A DNA stretch of 64,000 nt from Variovorax terrae (GCF_022809125.1 NZ_JALGBI010000001.1:1984001-2048000), one strand, 5' to 3'. Positions 17,700 to 30,189 are shown, numbered from the stretch's first letter. A program made the numbers and translations. The notes: generated from the sequence alone by a model not told the origin.

Positions 17700-19463
17700 C
17701 TACATCGAGTAGGAGAGGCGGACGCCGTACAGCGTCCCCTCGTGAGTCAAGAAGGCCGGCAGGTGCACGGCACGCGAGGCGAACACCTCGAAGTTGAAGC
17801 GCTTCCACTGCCCGGCCACGCCCAGCGTGGCGCCGGTCATGGAGCCCAGGCGGTCGCCGCCGGCATGGTTGTTGACGCGCCCGATGTCCCAGCCGACGTA
17901 GACCACGCCGCTGACGCTATTGCTGTCGCCGGCCTTCGCCCGCCAGGGCCAGGCGATGTCGTTGCGCAGCAGCATGCCGTGGTCGCCGCTGAGCGCGTTG
18001 AGGAGCGAGCCGCGCACCGTGGCCGGGCTGCCGATCAGGAACTGCTGCGAGCCGTACAGCGTCTGGCGGCTGTACTGGCCGCTGAACTGGCTGGTCCACT
18101 GCAGCGGCAGGGGCCCGGCCTGCAGGCGGCGCTGGTAGCCCAGGTCGAGCGTGAACTTGTCGAACTGGGCATGAGGGTAGTCATCCGGCGTGCCCGGCAG
18201 GTCCCGCAGGGCGCCAAGGGCACCGAGGCCGCGCACGTAGCCCAGGCCGCCGCTGAACGCGCCGCCGGCCAGTTGCGTGAAGCCGTTCACGCCCAGGTTC
18301 AGCGTGGCGAGCTTGCGGCTGCTGACCGTGAGCAACTGCCCGCTCAGGTAGTTGCGGCTGTCGGAAGTGGCCAGGCGGCCCGTCAGCGAGACGCGGCTGG
18401 CCTGGTTGCGCAGCACCACGCGCGACAGCCCCAGGCCATAGCTGGTGGTGCGGCCGGTGGCCTCCACCGGCGCACCGCTGGGCAGCGCCAGGCCGTTGGT
18501 GTAGTTGCTCTCGCTCGCGTCGAGGCTGAAGGTGTTGTAGCCCCAGGGTAGCGCGACGCGCAGCGCCGTGCCGTTGGCCTTGTGCGCGCCGTGGTCGGGC
18601 ACCGTCTGGTTGCGCGTCAGCATGATCAGCTCGTTCAGGCCCAGCAGGCTGTCGAAGCTCATGGTGGCGGCCACGTTGTCGCGGCCCGTGCTGGGCGAGC
18701 CCAGGTTGTCGTAGGTCAGTTGCAGGTGAACCGGCCGCTCGGCATGGTTGCGCACCACCACCACGCTCTGGCCGGGTTGGCTGCCGGGCTCCAGGTCGAG
18801 CCGGGCCGTGTTGGAGCGCAGGTTGTTGATCTGCTCCAGGCCCTGCTCCAGGTCGCGCAGGTTCAGCGGCTCGCCCGGCCGACCGGGAAAGGCGCTGCGC
18901 ACCGAGAGGCTGCCGGCGTCGCGCCCGTCCTGCTCGACCCGGTAGCGCTCGATCGTGCCCTCGACCACCTGGAGGGTCAGCACGCCGGAGCCCAAGTCCT
19001 GCGCCGGCAGATAGACGCGGGTGGTGATGTAGCCGCGGTCGATGTAGTCCTTGGTCAGCAGCGCCAGCAGGGCCTGGATGTCGGAGGCGGCCAGGCAGCG
19101 CCCCGCGACATCGCGCCCCAGGGCCGCGCGGGTGGCGGTGCCGAGCAGTTGGGCACCCTCGATGCGCAGCTCGGTGATGTTGTGGCAGCCCGGCCCGACG
19201 TCGGGCAGGCCGATCTGGGGCTGCATGTCCTTGAGGTCGGCCCCCTGGGGCGCGGCAGGCGGCGGCAAGGCGCGCTCCTGGGCCTCGCGCAGGCGCTCCT
19301 GCTGCTGGCGCTCGATGATCTGGCTCTGCCGCCGGGCTTCGTCGATGGGCGACACCTGCGCCTGTGCCGCCGATGCGGCGAGCACGGCTCCGACGCCGAC
19401 AGCCCACGCCCTGCGCGACGGCCATGCGCGCTCGGCGCCAAAGCGGGAAGGTCTGTACTGCAT
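17700..19463 (-). CDS. TpsB outer-membrane transporter (ShlB/FhaC/HecB family)
   Basis: 587-aa outer-membrane transporter for the adjacent TpsA. The start at 19463 follows AGAGGAGAT; an upstream in-frame ATG would put 21 residues before the Arg-rich start and is not preferred. The signal peptide ends near AQAQ (residue about 35). Then come a Gln/Arg-rich N-terminal helix (RQQQERLREAQER), the POTRA domains (LLTKDYIDRGYITTRVYLP), and a 16-strand-type barrel including TVRGSL, the VRG(Y/F)-like plug motif with Ser-Leu in place of the aromatic residue. It ends SYSM rather than in Phe/Trp. It is complete, unlike the TpsB at the window start. Confidence 0.92.
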   Translation of the reverse strand: MQYRPSRFGAERAWPSRRAWAVGVGAVLAASAAQAQVSPIDEARRQSQIIERQQQERLREAQERALPPPAAPQGADLKDMQPQIGLPDVGPGCHNITELRIEGAQLLGTATRAALGRDVAGRCLAASDIQALLALLTKDYIDRGYITTRVYLPAQDLGSGVLTLQVVEGTIERYRVEQDGRDAGSLSVRSAFPGRPGEPLNLRDLEQGLEQINNLRSNTARLDLEPGSQPGQSVVVVRNHAERPVHLQLTYDNLGSPSTGRDNVAATMSFDSLLGLNELIMLTRNQTVPDHGAHKANGTALRVALPWGYNTFSLDASESNYTNGLALPSGAPVEATGRTTSYGLGLSRVVLRNQASRVSLTGRLATSDSRNYLSGQLLTVSSRKLATLNLGVNGFTQLAGGAFSGGLGYVRGLGALGALRDLPGTPDDYPHAQFDKFTLDLGYQRRLQAGPLPLQWTSQFSGQYSRQTLYGSQQFLIGSPATVRGSLLNALSGDHGMLLRNDIAWPWRAKAGDSNSVSGVVYVGWDIGRVNNHAGGDRLGSMTGATLGVAGQWKRFNFEVFASRAVHLPAFLTHEGTLYGVRLSYSM

Positions 19464-19820
19464 GGATCTCCTCTGGGACCAGCCGGCCGTGAGCAGGTTG
19501 CCCCGGCATCGTGCGAATGAAGCCACGCGGACTTTGGCACGCCTGCCGGCGCCCTGAAATCACCGAAACCGGTGAGACGGCACTCCGGCGCCAGCAGCCG
19601 GCCACCCGCCGCCCCAAGAGAGAATGGATTTTTTGTTTACACTGAGTTACAAACGCTGGGTTGGCGCTGTCGGCAAAAAACATCTGCACGGATCGAGCGG
19701 GCGTGATGGACATGGAGGCGAGGCCCCTGTCCCCTGCGCGCTTGCCAAAACGGCGCCGGCAAGCCCTAATAGGCCAGCGTGAGCCGCCAGGCCCCCTGCT
19801 TCATCACCAAGGACATGCCC
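19464..19820 (+). other. 357-bp intergenic region between tpsB and DUF1304
   Basis: No gene. It must carry the promoter of the leftward tpsB-tpsA-regulator series and of the rightward DUF1304 gene. Visible structure: a hairpin TCACCG-AAAC-CGGTGA at 19560-19575 and an AT-rich island at 19625-19655 in otherwise GC-rich DNA. Confidence 0.6.
19636..19655 (+). promoter_or_regulatory. Possible OmpR-type tandem site
   Basis: TTTACA at 19636-19641 and GTTACA at 19646-19651 recur at exactly 10 bp, the spacing and approximate sequence of OmpR half-sites (GTTACA-N4-GTTACA). It sits in the AT-rich island upstream of tpsB. This is pattern matching only. Confidence 0.3.
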
Positions 19821-20177
19821 ATGACCCTCGTTGCCAACCTCCTCGTCGCCCTGCTCGCCCTGCTGCACATCTACATCCTCGTGCTCGAGATGTTCCTGTG
19901 GGACAAGCCGCTGGGGCTCAAGGCTTTCGGGCAGACGGCGGAATCGGCGGCGCAGACCAAGGTGCTGGCGGCCAACCAGGGGCTGTACAACGGCTTCCTG
20001 GCAGCCGGGCTGCTCTGGGGTCTGGTGCTGGGCCCGGCCGGCTTCGGCACCAAGGTGTTCTTTGCGCTGTGCGTGCTGGTGGCCGGCCTCTACGGCGGCG
20101 CCACCGCCTCGCGCAAGATCCTGTTCGTGCAGGCGCTGCCAGCCGCGCTGACGCTCGGCGCGCTGCTGCTGAGCTGA
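19821..20177 (+). CDS. DUF1304 family small membrane protein
   Basis: 118-aa integral membrane protein with four predicted helices (about residues 2-25, 48-66, 72-90, 97-117). The start ATG 19821 follows AAGGA at 19809-19813; the ATG six bases upstream is the alternative. Typical DUF1304 features are visible: HIYILVLEMFLWDKP near the N-terminus and NQGLYNGFLAAGLLWGL. Function of the family is unknown. It converges with boxB, with only 15 bp between the two stop codons. Confidence 0.85.
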   Translation: MTLVANLLVALLALLHIYILVLEMFLWDKPLGLKAFGQTAESAAQTKVLAANQGLYNGFLAAGLLWGLVLGPAGFGTKVFFALCVLVAGLYGGATASRKILFVQALPAALTLGALLLS

Positions 20178-20192
20178 GAGGCCGGGCGCGGC

Positions 20193-21617
<1,425 letters not shown>

Positions 21618-21665
21618 GATGGTTGCTCCATATTCGTTCAAAAATCTTTTCTTTGATGGGGGGGG

Positions 21666-21859
21666 CGCTGCGCGGCCGGGGCGGACGGGCTCTTCCCGAC
21701 GGCGCGGGTCGCTGCGCGACTGCCCTGTGGTGCTCGCGACAGGCGGGGATTGCGCAAACTCGCTTCGCTCAAACAAGCGCAATCCTTGATCCGCCTGTCA
21801 CTGCGCTCCTCGGCCGCGCAGACGGGCACCCTTCGCCCATCCGCCCCGGCCACGCAGCG
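21666..21859. repeat. 194-bp foldback element with 25-bp terminal inverted repeats
   Basis: The outer arms 21666-21690 and 21835-21859 are reverse complements with two mismatches, both of the kind that leave G-U pairs in RNA. The inner arms GACAGGCGG (21738-21746)/CCGCCTGTC (21791-21799) and GGATTGCGC (21747-21755)/GCGCAATCC (21777-21785) pair perfectly, closing a 21-base loop at 21756-21776 that contains AAACTCGCTTCGCTCAAAC. The intervening parts pair imperfectly. Confidence 0.85.
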
Positions 21860-21967
21860 CTTCAGGCCAGCGTGAGATTGCAGGCGCCCAACCTTTCCGC
21901 TGCACACGCGCCGGGTCTGCGGTGCGGGATCGGCGATCCCTTCTGCGCAGCCGAGGAGCAGAGAAGG

Positions 21968-22026
21968 CGGCGGAAACAGCAGCGCAGATGTCTGAGCCCG
22001 CAGGGCGAGTTTCTGCGCTGCCCGCC
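21968..22026. repeat. Second hairpin in the boxC-boxB block
   Basis: CAGCGCAG at 21980-21987 pairs with CTGCGCTG at 22013-22020, and GGCGG at 21968-21972 pairs with CCGCC at 22022-22026. Read on the minus strand, the loop (AAACTCGC...GCTCA) resembles the loop of the neighbouring foldback element. Confidence 0.6.
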
Positions 22027-22125
22027 GGCTTCGAGCACCGCAGGGCAGCCCGAAGGGCCTGCGCAGCAGGGTCGTCGGGCCCGTGCCGCAGGCTCGACGC
22101 CGCAGCCGGAGAAAGTGCAGCAGGC

Positions 22126-23817
<1,692 letters not shown>

Positions 23818-23831
23818 GGGGACTATCTCCT

Positions 23832-24752
23832 TCAGTTCGGGGTCGTCGGGGCGGGAACGGCGCGTTCCAGGTCTTTGAGGGATTGGCGCGCGGTGCGCGC
23901 GGCGGTGTCCACCACCGCGTCGGCACGCGCGTACAGGGCTTCGCGGCTGGCCAGGATGCGGCGCAGGTCGTCCAGCGCCTCGCCCATCGCGCCCTGCGCG
24001 ATTTCGCCATCTTCGCCGCGGGTCGTATGAAAGGGGCGCATGTCGCCCTGGGCCACGACGCGGCTCATGTGCTCCTCGGGGCTGGCCTTGAGCCAGACGC
24101 AGTAGAAGCGGCTTTGCAGCAAGTCGAAGGTCTCGCGCTCGCTCACGATGGAGCCGCCGGTGGTCATCACCACGCCGTCGGCATGGTCCTCGGCGATGCG
24201 CAGCAACGCGCGGCGCTCGTAGCGGCGGTAGCCGGCCTGGCCATGCAGCAGCAGGATCTCGTTCATGCTGGTGCCGGCCTCGCGCTCGATCTCGCGGTCG
24301 AGCTCGACGAAGGCCAGGCCGCGCTGGGCGGCCAGCTGGGCGCCCAGCGTGGTCTTGCCGGCGCCGCGCAGGCCGATCAGCGCGATGCGCTGCTCGCGCC
24401 CCAGCGAATCGCCCAGGCCGAAGGTGCTGCCCAGCAGCATATAGGCCTGGTCGAGCTGGCCGTCGTCCAGCCGCCCCAGCAGGCCCTGCACGCGCACCAG
24501 CGCAGGCCGCGGCGCGTCCTGCAGCAGTTCGAGGATCGAGATGTTCAGCGCGCGGGCCGCGGCCTCCAGCGAGTAGATGGACACATTGCCCTTGCCGCCC
24601 TCCACATCGGCCAGAAAGCGCTCGCTCAGGCCCGAGTCGGCGGCCAGCGCCTTGCGCGTCATGCCGCGACGCGCGCGCCAGGCCCGCACGCGGGCGCCCA
24701 ACTCGACCAGCGTGGTCCTGGCGCCCTGTTCGGATTCAGTCATGGTTGGCAT
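23832..24752 (-). CDS. boxR: BoxR/BzdR-family regulator: HTH plus shikimate kinase-like domain
   Basis: 306-aa transcriptional repressor of benzoate catabolism; BoxR and BzdR respond to benzoyl-CoA. The N-terminal XRE-type HTH (about 17-75) contains RKALAADSGLSERFLADVE. The linker is followed by a shikimate kinase-like fold with an intact P-loop GLRGAGKT at 127-134 and FVELDREIE, the domain that binds the effector in this family. The start is 24752, or 24743 at the next ATG; no good Shine-Dalgarno is seen. It heads a boxR-boxC transcript and is divergent from the flavodoxin gene. The shared intergenic DNA has two TGCA motifs (24796-24799, 24836-24839), the element reported in BzdR operators. 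Confidence 0.95.
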   Translation of the reverse strand: MPTMTESEQGARTTLVELGARVRAWRARRGMTRKALAADSGLSERFLADVEGGKGNVSIYSLEAAARALNISILELLQDAPRPALVRVQGLLGRLDDGQLDQAYMLLGSTFGLGDSLGREQRIALIGLRGAGKTTLGAQLAAQRGLAFVELDREIEREAGTSMNEILLLHGQAGYRRYERRALLRIAEDHADGVVMTTGGSIVSERETFDLLQSRFYCVWLKASPEEHMSRVVAQGDMRPFHTTRGEDGEIAQGAMGEALDDLRRILASREALYARADAVVDTAARTARQSLKDLERAVPAPTTPN

Positions 24753-24778
24753 GGTGGCGGCCCGTGTTGAAAAAAGAT

Positions 24779-24826
24779 TTGACGTGGATCAAGATTGCAG
24801 TATACTTCCTATCAATCTAGTGTCAA
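24779..24826. promoter_or_regulatory. Interlocked divergent promoters for boxR and the flavodoxin gene
   Basis: Rightward promoter: TTGACG (24779-24784), 16-bp spacer, TATACT (24801-24806). Leftward promoter on the other strand: TTGACA (24826-24821), 16-bp spacer, TATACT (24804-24799). Both -10 boxes come from one palindrome, AGTATACT, at 24799-24806, so each start site falls in the other's spacer. TGCA at 24796-24799 touches the palindrome. Confidence 0.7.
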
Positions 24827-24856
24827 GCAGTTTATTGCATTTTTGGAGATCGACCC

Positions 24857-25324
24857 ATGAAGCTCAAGATTCTGGTGGGCACCATGACCAGCACCGCAGA
24901 CTATGTGGCACAGGCGATCCAGATGGATTGCGCCGATCTGGTCGACGAGATCGAGGTGTGCCTGATGGACGGCCTGGACATCAGCGCCTTCGATGAAGAT
25001 GCACTTTATCTCATCTGCTCCTCCACCTACGGCTCCGGCGACGTGCCTGACAACGCCCGCATGCTGTACGACTCGCTGGACACCAGCCCGAAGTACCTGG
25101 GCCATGTGCGCTACGGCGTGATCGCCCTGGGCGACCGCACCTACCTGCAGACCTTCTGCTTCGGCGGCAAGAAGTTCGACGAGCGGCTGCAGGGCCTGGG
25201 CGCGCAGCGCATCGGCGAGGTCTGGTGCCACGACGCGAGCAGCGGCACCCTGGCCGAGACCGAGGGCACGGCCTGGTGCCGCGAGTGGCTGGCCGAGGCG
25301 CTGGCCCAGGCCCCCGCCGCCTGA
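24857..25324 (+). CDS. Flavodoxin-domain (MioC-like) protein
   Basis: 155-aa flavodoxin-fold protein expected to bind FMN and carry electrons. The phosphate-binding loop TMTSTADYVA lies at residues 9-18. The second FMN-contact loop SSTYGSGDVPDNA starts near residue 55, and RYGVIALGDRTY fits the third. Start ATG 24857 follows GGAGA at 24845-24849. It is divergent from boxR, shares the interlocked promoter region, and precedes benzoate-CoA ligase. A role in electron supply to the box pathway is an attractive inference because boxA is missing here, but MioC-like proteins also have unrelated roles. Confidence 0.82.
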   Translation: MKLKILVGTMTSTADYVAQAIQMDCADLVDEIEVCLMDGLDISAFDEDALYLICSSTYGSGDVPDNARMLYDSLDTSPKYLGHVRYGVIALGDRTYLQTFCFGGKKFDERLQGLGAQRIGEVWCHDASSGTLAETEGTAWCREWLAEALAQAPAA

Positions 25325-25327
25325 TTT

Positions 25328-25387
25328 GAGATAAAAAAGCTCGCATGTCCAGGCCCCGCGGTCCTGCGTAGCTACAAAAACAATAGC
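25328..25387 (-). repeat. Dispersed palindromic repeat, copy D (upstream of benzoate-CoA ligase)
   Basis: Core GCTACAAAAACAATAGC at 25371-25387, preceded by GAGATAAAAAAGC, CATGTCCAGG and GCGGTCC. On the minus strand GACCGCGGGGCCTGGACAT aligns with GACCACGCCACCTGGACAT of copy G. It ends 14 bp before the ligase start codon, just upstream of its Shine-Dalgarno sequence. Confidence 0.75.
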
Positions 25388-25401
25388 ATCCCGGAGACGT
25401 C

Positions 25402-26979
<1,578 letters not shown>

Positions 26980-27002
26980 GCGCCTGCTTCTACGGGTAAA
27001 TC

Positions 27003-27019
27003 ATGGGGCGCGGCCCCAT
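27003..27019 (+). promoter_or_regulatory. Palindrome upstream of the ABC transporter operon
   Basis: ATGGGGC-GCG-GCCCCAT is a perfect 7-bp stem in the 86-bp gap between the ligase and the solute-binding protein gene. No T-run follows, so it is more likely an operator or mRNA structure than a terminator. GGTAAAT occurs on both sides of it. Confidence 0.4.
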
Positions 27020-27065
27020 TCACCTGCGGTAAATTTACTTTAAGCCTAAACAAAAGGAGACCTCC

Positions 27066-28253
27066 ATGACCTCTCGCCGCCTCGTTCTCACCCGCAGTGC
27101 CGCCGTCATCGGCGCCGCATCCACCGGCCTGCTGCTGCCCAGCATCGTGCGCGCCCAGTCCAGCAAGGTGCGCGTGGGCTTCATGCTGCCCTACACCGGC
27201 ACCTTCGCGCCGCTGGGCGTGGCGATCGAGAACGGCTTTCGCATGGCCATCGACGAGCAGGGCGGCAAGCTCGGCGGGCGCGAGATCGAGTGGTTCAAGG
27301 TGGACGACGAGTCCGAGCCGTCCAAGGGCATCGAGAACGCATCCAAGCTGGTGCAGCGCGACAAGGTGGACGTGCTGGTCGGCACCGTGCACTCGGGCGT
27401 GCAGATGGGCATCCAGAAGGTCGCGCGCGACAGCGGCGTGCTCAGCATCATCCCCAATGCCGGCGTGCATGCCGCCACCCGCGCGCTGTGCGCGCCCAAC
27501 GTGTTCCGCACCAGCTTCACCAACTCGCAGCCCACGCTCGCCCTGGGCAAGCCGATGATGGAGCGCGGCCTCAAGAAGACGGTCTGGATCACCTGGAAGT
27601 ACGCGGCCGGCGACGAGGCCTTCGAGGGCTTCCGCGACGGCTACACCAAAGCCGGCGGCACCGTGGTCAAGGAACTCGGCCTGCCCTTCCCCAACGTGGA
27701 GTTCCAGGCGCTGCTGACCGAGATCGCCGCGCTCAAGCCCGATGCCGTGGCCTGCTTCTTCGCCGGCGGCGGCGCGGTCAAGTTCATCAAGGACTACGCG
27801 GCAGCCGGCCTCAAGGACAAGATCCCGCTGTGGGGCTCGGGCTTCCTGACCGAGGGCGTGCTCGACGCCGTCGGCCCGGCCGGCGAAGGCATCATGAGCA
27901 CCATGCACTACAGCGACTCGCTGGACACGCCGCGCAACAAGCAGTTCCGCCTGAACTACGCCAAGACCTTCCGCCTGCAGCCCGACGTGTACGGCGTGCA
28001 GGGCTATGACTCCGGCCTGCTGCTGATCCAGGGCGCCAACGCCGTGAAGGGCGACCTTGGCAACAAGAAGGCGCTGTACGCCGCCATGGAAGGCGCCGTG
28101 ATCGACAGCCCGCGTGGCAAGTGGACCATGAGCCGTGCCCACAACCCGGTGCAGGACATCTACCTGCGCCGCGTCGAGAAGGGCGAGAACAAGGTGATCG
28201 GCGTCGCGGCCAAGGCGCTGTCCGACTCGGGCGCCGGCTGCAAGATGGCCTGA
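27066..28253 (+). CDS. ABC transporter solute-binding protein, type I periplasmic (LivK-like)
   Basis: 395-aa periplasmic binding protein of the branched-chain amino acid/aromatic acid ABC family. A signal peptide with an Arg pair (TSRRLVLTRS) ends near VRAQ. The ligand domain starts VRVGFMLPYTGTFAPLG and includes VDVLVGTVHSGVQMG and a GYDSGLLLIQGANAV segment near the C-terminus. The start ATG 27066 follows AAAAGGAGA. It is the first gene of an operon with livHMGF. Next to boxR/boxC/boxB and benzoate-CoA ligase, the ligand is probably benzoate or a related aromatic acid; that is inferred from context only. Confidence 0.9.
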   Translation: MTSRRLVLTRSAAVIGAASTGLLLPSIVRAQSSKVRVGFMLPYTGTFAPLGVAIENGFRMAIDEQGGKLGGREIEWFKVDDESEPSKGIENASKLVQRDKVDVLVGTVHSGVQMGIQKVARDSGVLSIIPNAGVHAATRALCAPNVFRTSFTNSQPTLALGKPMMERGLKKTVWITWKYAAGDEAFEGFRDGYTKAGGTVVKELGLPFPNVEFQALLTEIAALKPDAVACFFAGGGAVKFIKDYAAAGLKDKIPLWGSGFLTEGVLDAVGPAGEGIMSTMHYSDSLDTPRNKQFRLNYAKTFRLQPDVYGVQGYDSGLLLIQGANAVKGDLGNKKALYAAMEGAVIDSPRGKWTMSRAHNPVQDIYLRRVEKGENKVIGVAAKALSDSGAGCKMA

Positions 28254-28290
28254 TTTTTCCGGCACACTTCGTGCGTGTGTTTTGCCCCTG

Positions 28291-28316
28291 AACGGCGGAA
28301 GACCTCCGCCGTTTTT
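28291..28316 (+). terminator. Intrinsic terminator between binding protein and permease genes
   Basis: AACGGCGGA (28291-28299), 5-base loop, TCCGCCGTT (28305-28313), with a run of five T at 28312-28316. The permease start codon is 14 bp further on with no other obvious promoter, so it should act as a partial terminator, lowering permease expression relative to the binding protein. Confidence 0.8.
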
Positions 28317-28330
28317 CATGCCTCGCCCCG

Positions 28331-29194
28331 ATGGACCTTGCCAATTTCCTGATCCAGTTGCTCAACAGCGTGCAGTACGGCCTGCTGCTGTTCATGCTCG
28401 CCGCCGGCCTCACGCTGATCTTCGGCATCATGGGCGTGGTCAACCTGGCCCACGGCAGCTTCTACATGCTGGGCGCCTACCTCGCCTATTCGCTCAGCGG
28501 CCTGTTCGGCAGCCTCACCGCGGCAGTGCTGGGCGGCGCGGCGCTGGCCGTGCTGTTCGGCCTGGCGCTCGAGTGGCTGCTGTTTCGCCACTTCTACCAT
28601 CGTGACCACCTCGACCAGGTGCTGCTGACCTTCGGCCTGATCTACGTGTTCGAGGAGCTGCGCTCCATCCTGTGGGGCGACGACGTGCACAGCGTGGCCG
28701 TGCCGAAGGCGCTGGACTGGTCGATCCCGCTGACCGACACGCTGTCCTACCCGGCCTACCGGCTGTTCATGTCGGCCGTCTGCCTGGTGCTGGCGCTCGG
28801 GCTGTACCTGCTGATCTCCAGGACCCGCCTGGGCATGAAGATCCGCGCCGGCGCCTTCAACCGCGACATGGCGGGCGCCCTGGGCATCAACATCAAGCTG
28901 ATCCATGCCGTGGTGTTCGCGCTCGGCGTGGGGCTGGCCGCCGTGGCCGGCATGATCGCCGCGCCGGTCTCCAGCGTCTATCCCAACATGGGCTCGCAGG
29001 TGCTGATCATGTGCTTCGTGGTGGTGGTGATCGGCGGCATCGGCTCGGTGCGCGGCGCCCTCATCTCGGCGCTGCTGGTGGGGCTGGTCGACACCTTCGG
29101 CAAGGTGCTGCTGCCCTCGGTGGCGAGCATGCTCGTGTACATGCTGATGGCGGCCGTGCTGCTGTGGAAACCGCAGGGCTTGTTCAAGGCATGA
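28331..29194 (+). CDS. Branched-chain/aromatic acid ABC transporter permease (LivH type)
   Basis: 287-aa inner-membrane permease with about eight hydrophobic segments. It starts MDLANFLIQLLNSVQYGLLL and has the LivH signatures LTLIFGIMGVVNLAHG (residues about 30-45) and VVVIGGIGSVRGALI (about 232-246). Start ATG 28331. Its stop overlaps the next start (ATGA). It pairs with the LivM-type subunit to form the transport channel. Confidence 0.92.
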   Translation: MDLANFLIQLLNSVQYGLLLFMLAAGLTLIFGIMGVVNLAHGSFYMLGAYLAYSLSGLFGSLTAAVLGGAALAVLFGLALEWLLFRHFYHRDHLDQVLLTFGLIYVFEELRSILWGDDVHSVAVPKALDWSIPLTDTLSYPAYRLFMSAVCLVLALGLYLLISRTRLGMKIRAGAFNRDMAGALGINIKLIHAVVFALGVGLAAVAGMIAAPVSSVYPNMGSQVLIMCFVVVVIGGIGSVRGALISALLVGLVDTFGKVLLPSVASMLVYMLMAAVLLWKPQGLFKA

Positions 29195-30189
29195 GTACCC
29201 CCAAAGCCAACCTCGAAACCCTGCCGCGCAGCGTGCAGGTCTGCCTCGCGCTCGGCGTGCTCGCGCTCGCGGCCTTTCCCTTCGTCGGCAGCGATTTCTA
29301 CACCCAGATGGTCGCGCGCATGATGATCATGGGCATCTTCGCGATGAGCCTGGACCTGCTGCTGGGCGTCACCGGCCTGGTGTCGCTGGGCCATGCGGCC
29401 TACTTCGGCATCGCCGGCTATGCGCTGGCCTTCCTCACGCCGCAGGGCGAGCCGGTCAGCCTGTGGTGGACGCTGCCCGTGGCGGTGCTGGCCTCGGCCC
29501 TGGCGGCGCTCGTGATCGGCTTCTTCGTGGTGCGTACCCAGGGCATCTACTTCATCATGGTCACGATGGCGTTCGCCCAGATGGTGTTCTACCTGTTCTT
29601 CGACAACAAGCTGCTGGGCGGCTCCGACGGCCTGTACATCAACTTCAAGCCCGAGGCCAAGCTGTTCGACCTGGAGAACAAGCAGGTCTTCTACTACTTC
29701 ACCCTGGCCTGCCTGCTGGCGGTCTACGCCTTCCTGCGCCGGCTGCTGTGGAGCCCGTTCGGGCGGGCGCTGGCCGGCATCCGCGTCAACGAGCACCGCA
29801 TGCGCGCCATGGGCTTCGGCACCTTCGGCTACAAGCTTGCGGCCTTCACGCTGGCCGGCGCGCTGGCCGGGCTGGCCGGCTACCTCTGGGGCGCGCAGAG
29901 CGGCTTCATGAACCCCGAGCTGATGGGCTTTCACATGAGCGCCCACGCCATCATGATGGTGATCCTGGGCGGCATGGGCAACTTCGCGGGCGCCGTCGCC
30001 GGGGCCTTCGCCTTCGAGTACCTGCTGCATCTGTTCAAGGACCTGCCCGCCGTCGGCGGCTTCAACATCGGCAAGCACTGGCAGCTCTGGATGGGCCTGT
30101 TCATCGTGCTGGTCGTCGTGTTCGCGCCGCGCGGCCTGCTCGGTCTGGCGCAGCGGCTGCTGGCCCGCAAGGAGGCGCACGATGCCTGA
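29191..30189 (+). CDS. Branched-chain/aromatic acid ABC transporter permease (LivM type)
   Basis: 332-aa inner-membrane permease. The start ATG 29191 overlaps the upstream stop by four bases. LivM features include LDLLLGVTGLVSLGHAAYFG near residue 50, FFVVRTQGIYFIMVTMAFAQM, and the late MMVILGGMGNFAGAVAGA motif for contact with the ATPase. The stop overlaps the livG-type start by eight bases, so translation is coupled through the operon. Confidence 0.92.
   Translation: MSTPKANLETLPRSVQVCLALGVLALAAFPFVGSDFYTQMVARMMIMGIFAMSLDLLLGVTGLVSLGHAAYFGIAGYALAFLTPQGEPVSLWWTLPVAVLASALAALVIGFFVVRTQGIYFIMVTMAFAQMVFYLFFDNKLLGGSDGLYINFKPEAKLFDLENKQVFYYFTLACLLAVYAFLRRLLWSPFGRALAGIRVNEHRMRAMGFGTFGYKLAAFTLAGALAGLAGYLWGAQSGFMNPELMGFHMSAHAIMMVILGGMGNFAGAVAGAFAFEYLLHLFKDLPAVGGFNIGKHWQLWMGLFIVLVVVFAPRGLLGLAQRLLARKEAHDA

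Larger units (their letters stand above)
21618..22125 (-). other. 508-bp non-coding block between boxC and boxB
   Basis: No plausible gene. It holds a large foldback element (21666-21859), a second hairpin (about 21968-22026) and a small palindrome GGGATC-GGC-GATCCC near 21930. It lies in the presumed boxC-boxB transcript. From memory, similar blocks recur between genes in Variovorax/Acidovorax genomes. Confidence 0.7.

Noticed and set aside
13883..17797. Very long open frame (about 1300 codons) on the + strand opposite tpsA
   Set aside because: The translation is Ala/Arg/Gly/His-rich with no domain and mirrors the repetitive, GC-rich tpsA codons; the minus-strand gene has ESPR, TPS domain and a partner tpsB.
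21618..21782. 55-residue N-terminal extension of BoxB
   Set aside because: Encoded by the foldback element region; BoxB homologues start at MSTIDLQ-like sequence, and the extension is Arg/Pro-rich without function.
27003..27019. Terminator between benzoate-CoA ligase and the binding-protein gene
   Set aside because: The stem is good but no T-run follows, so it is listed only as a palindrome.
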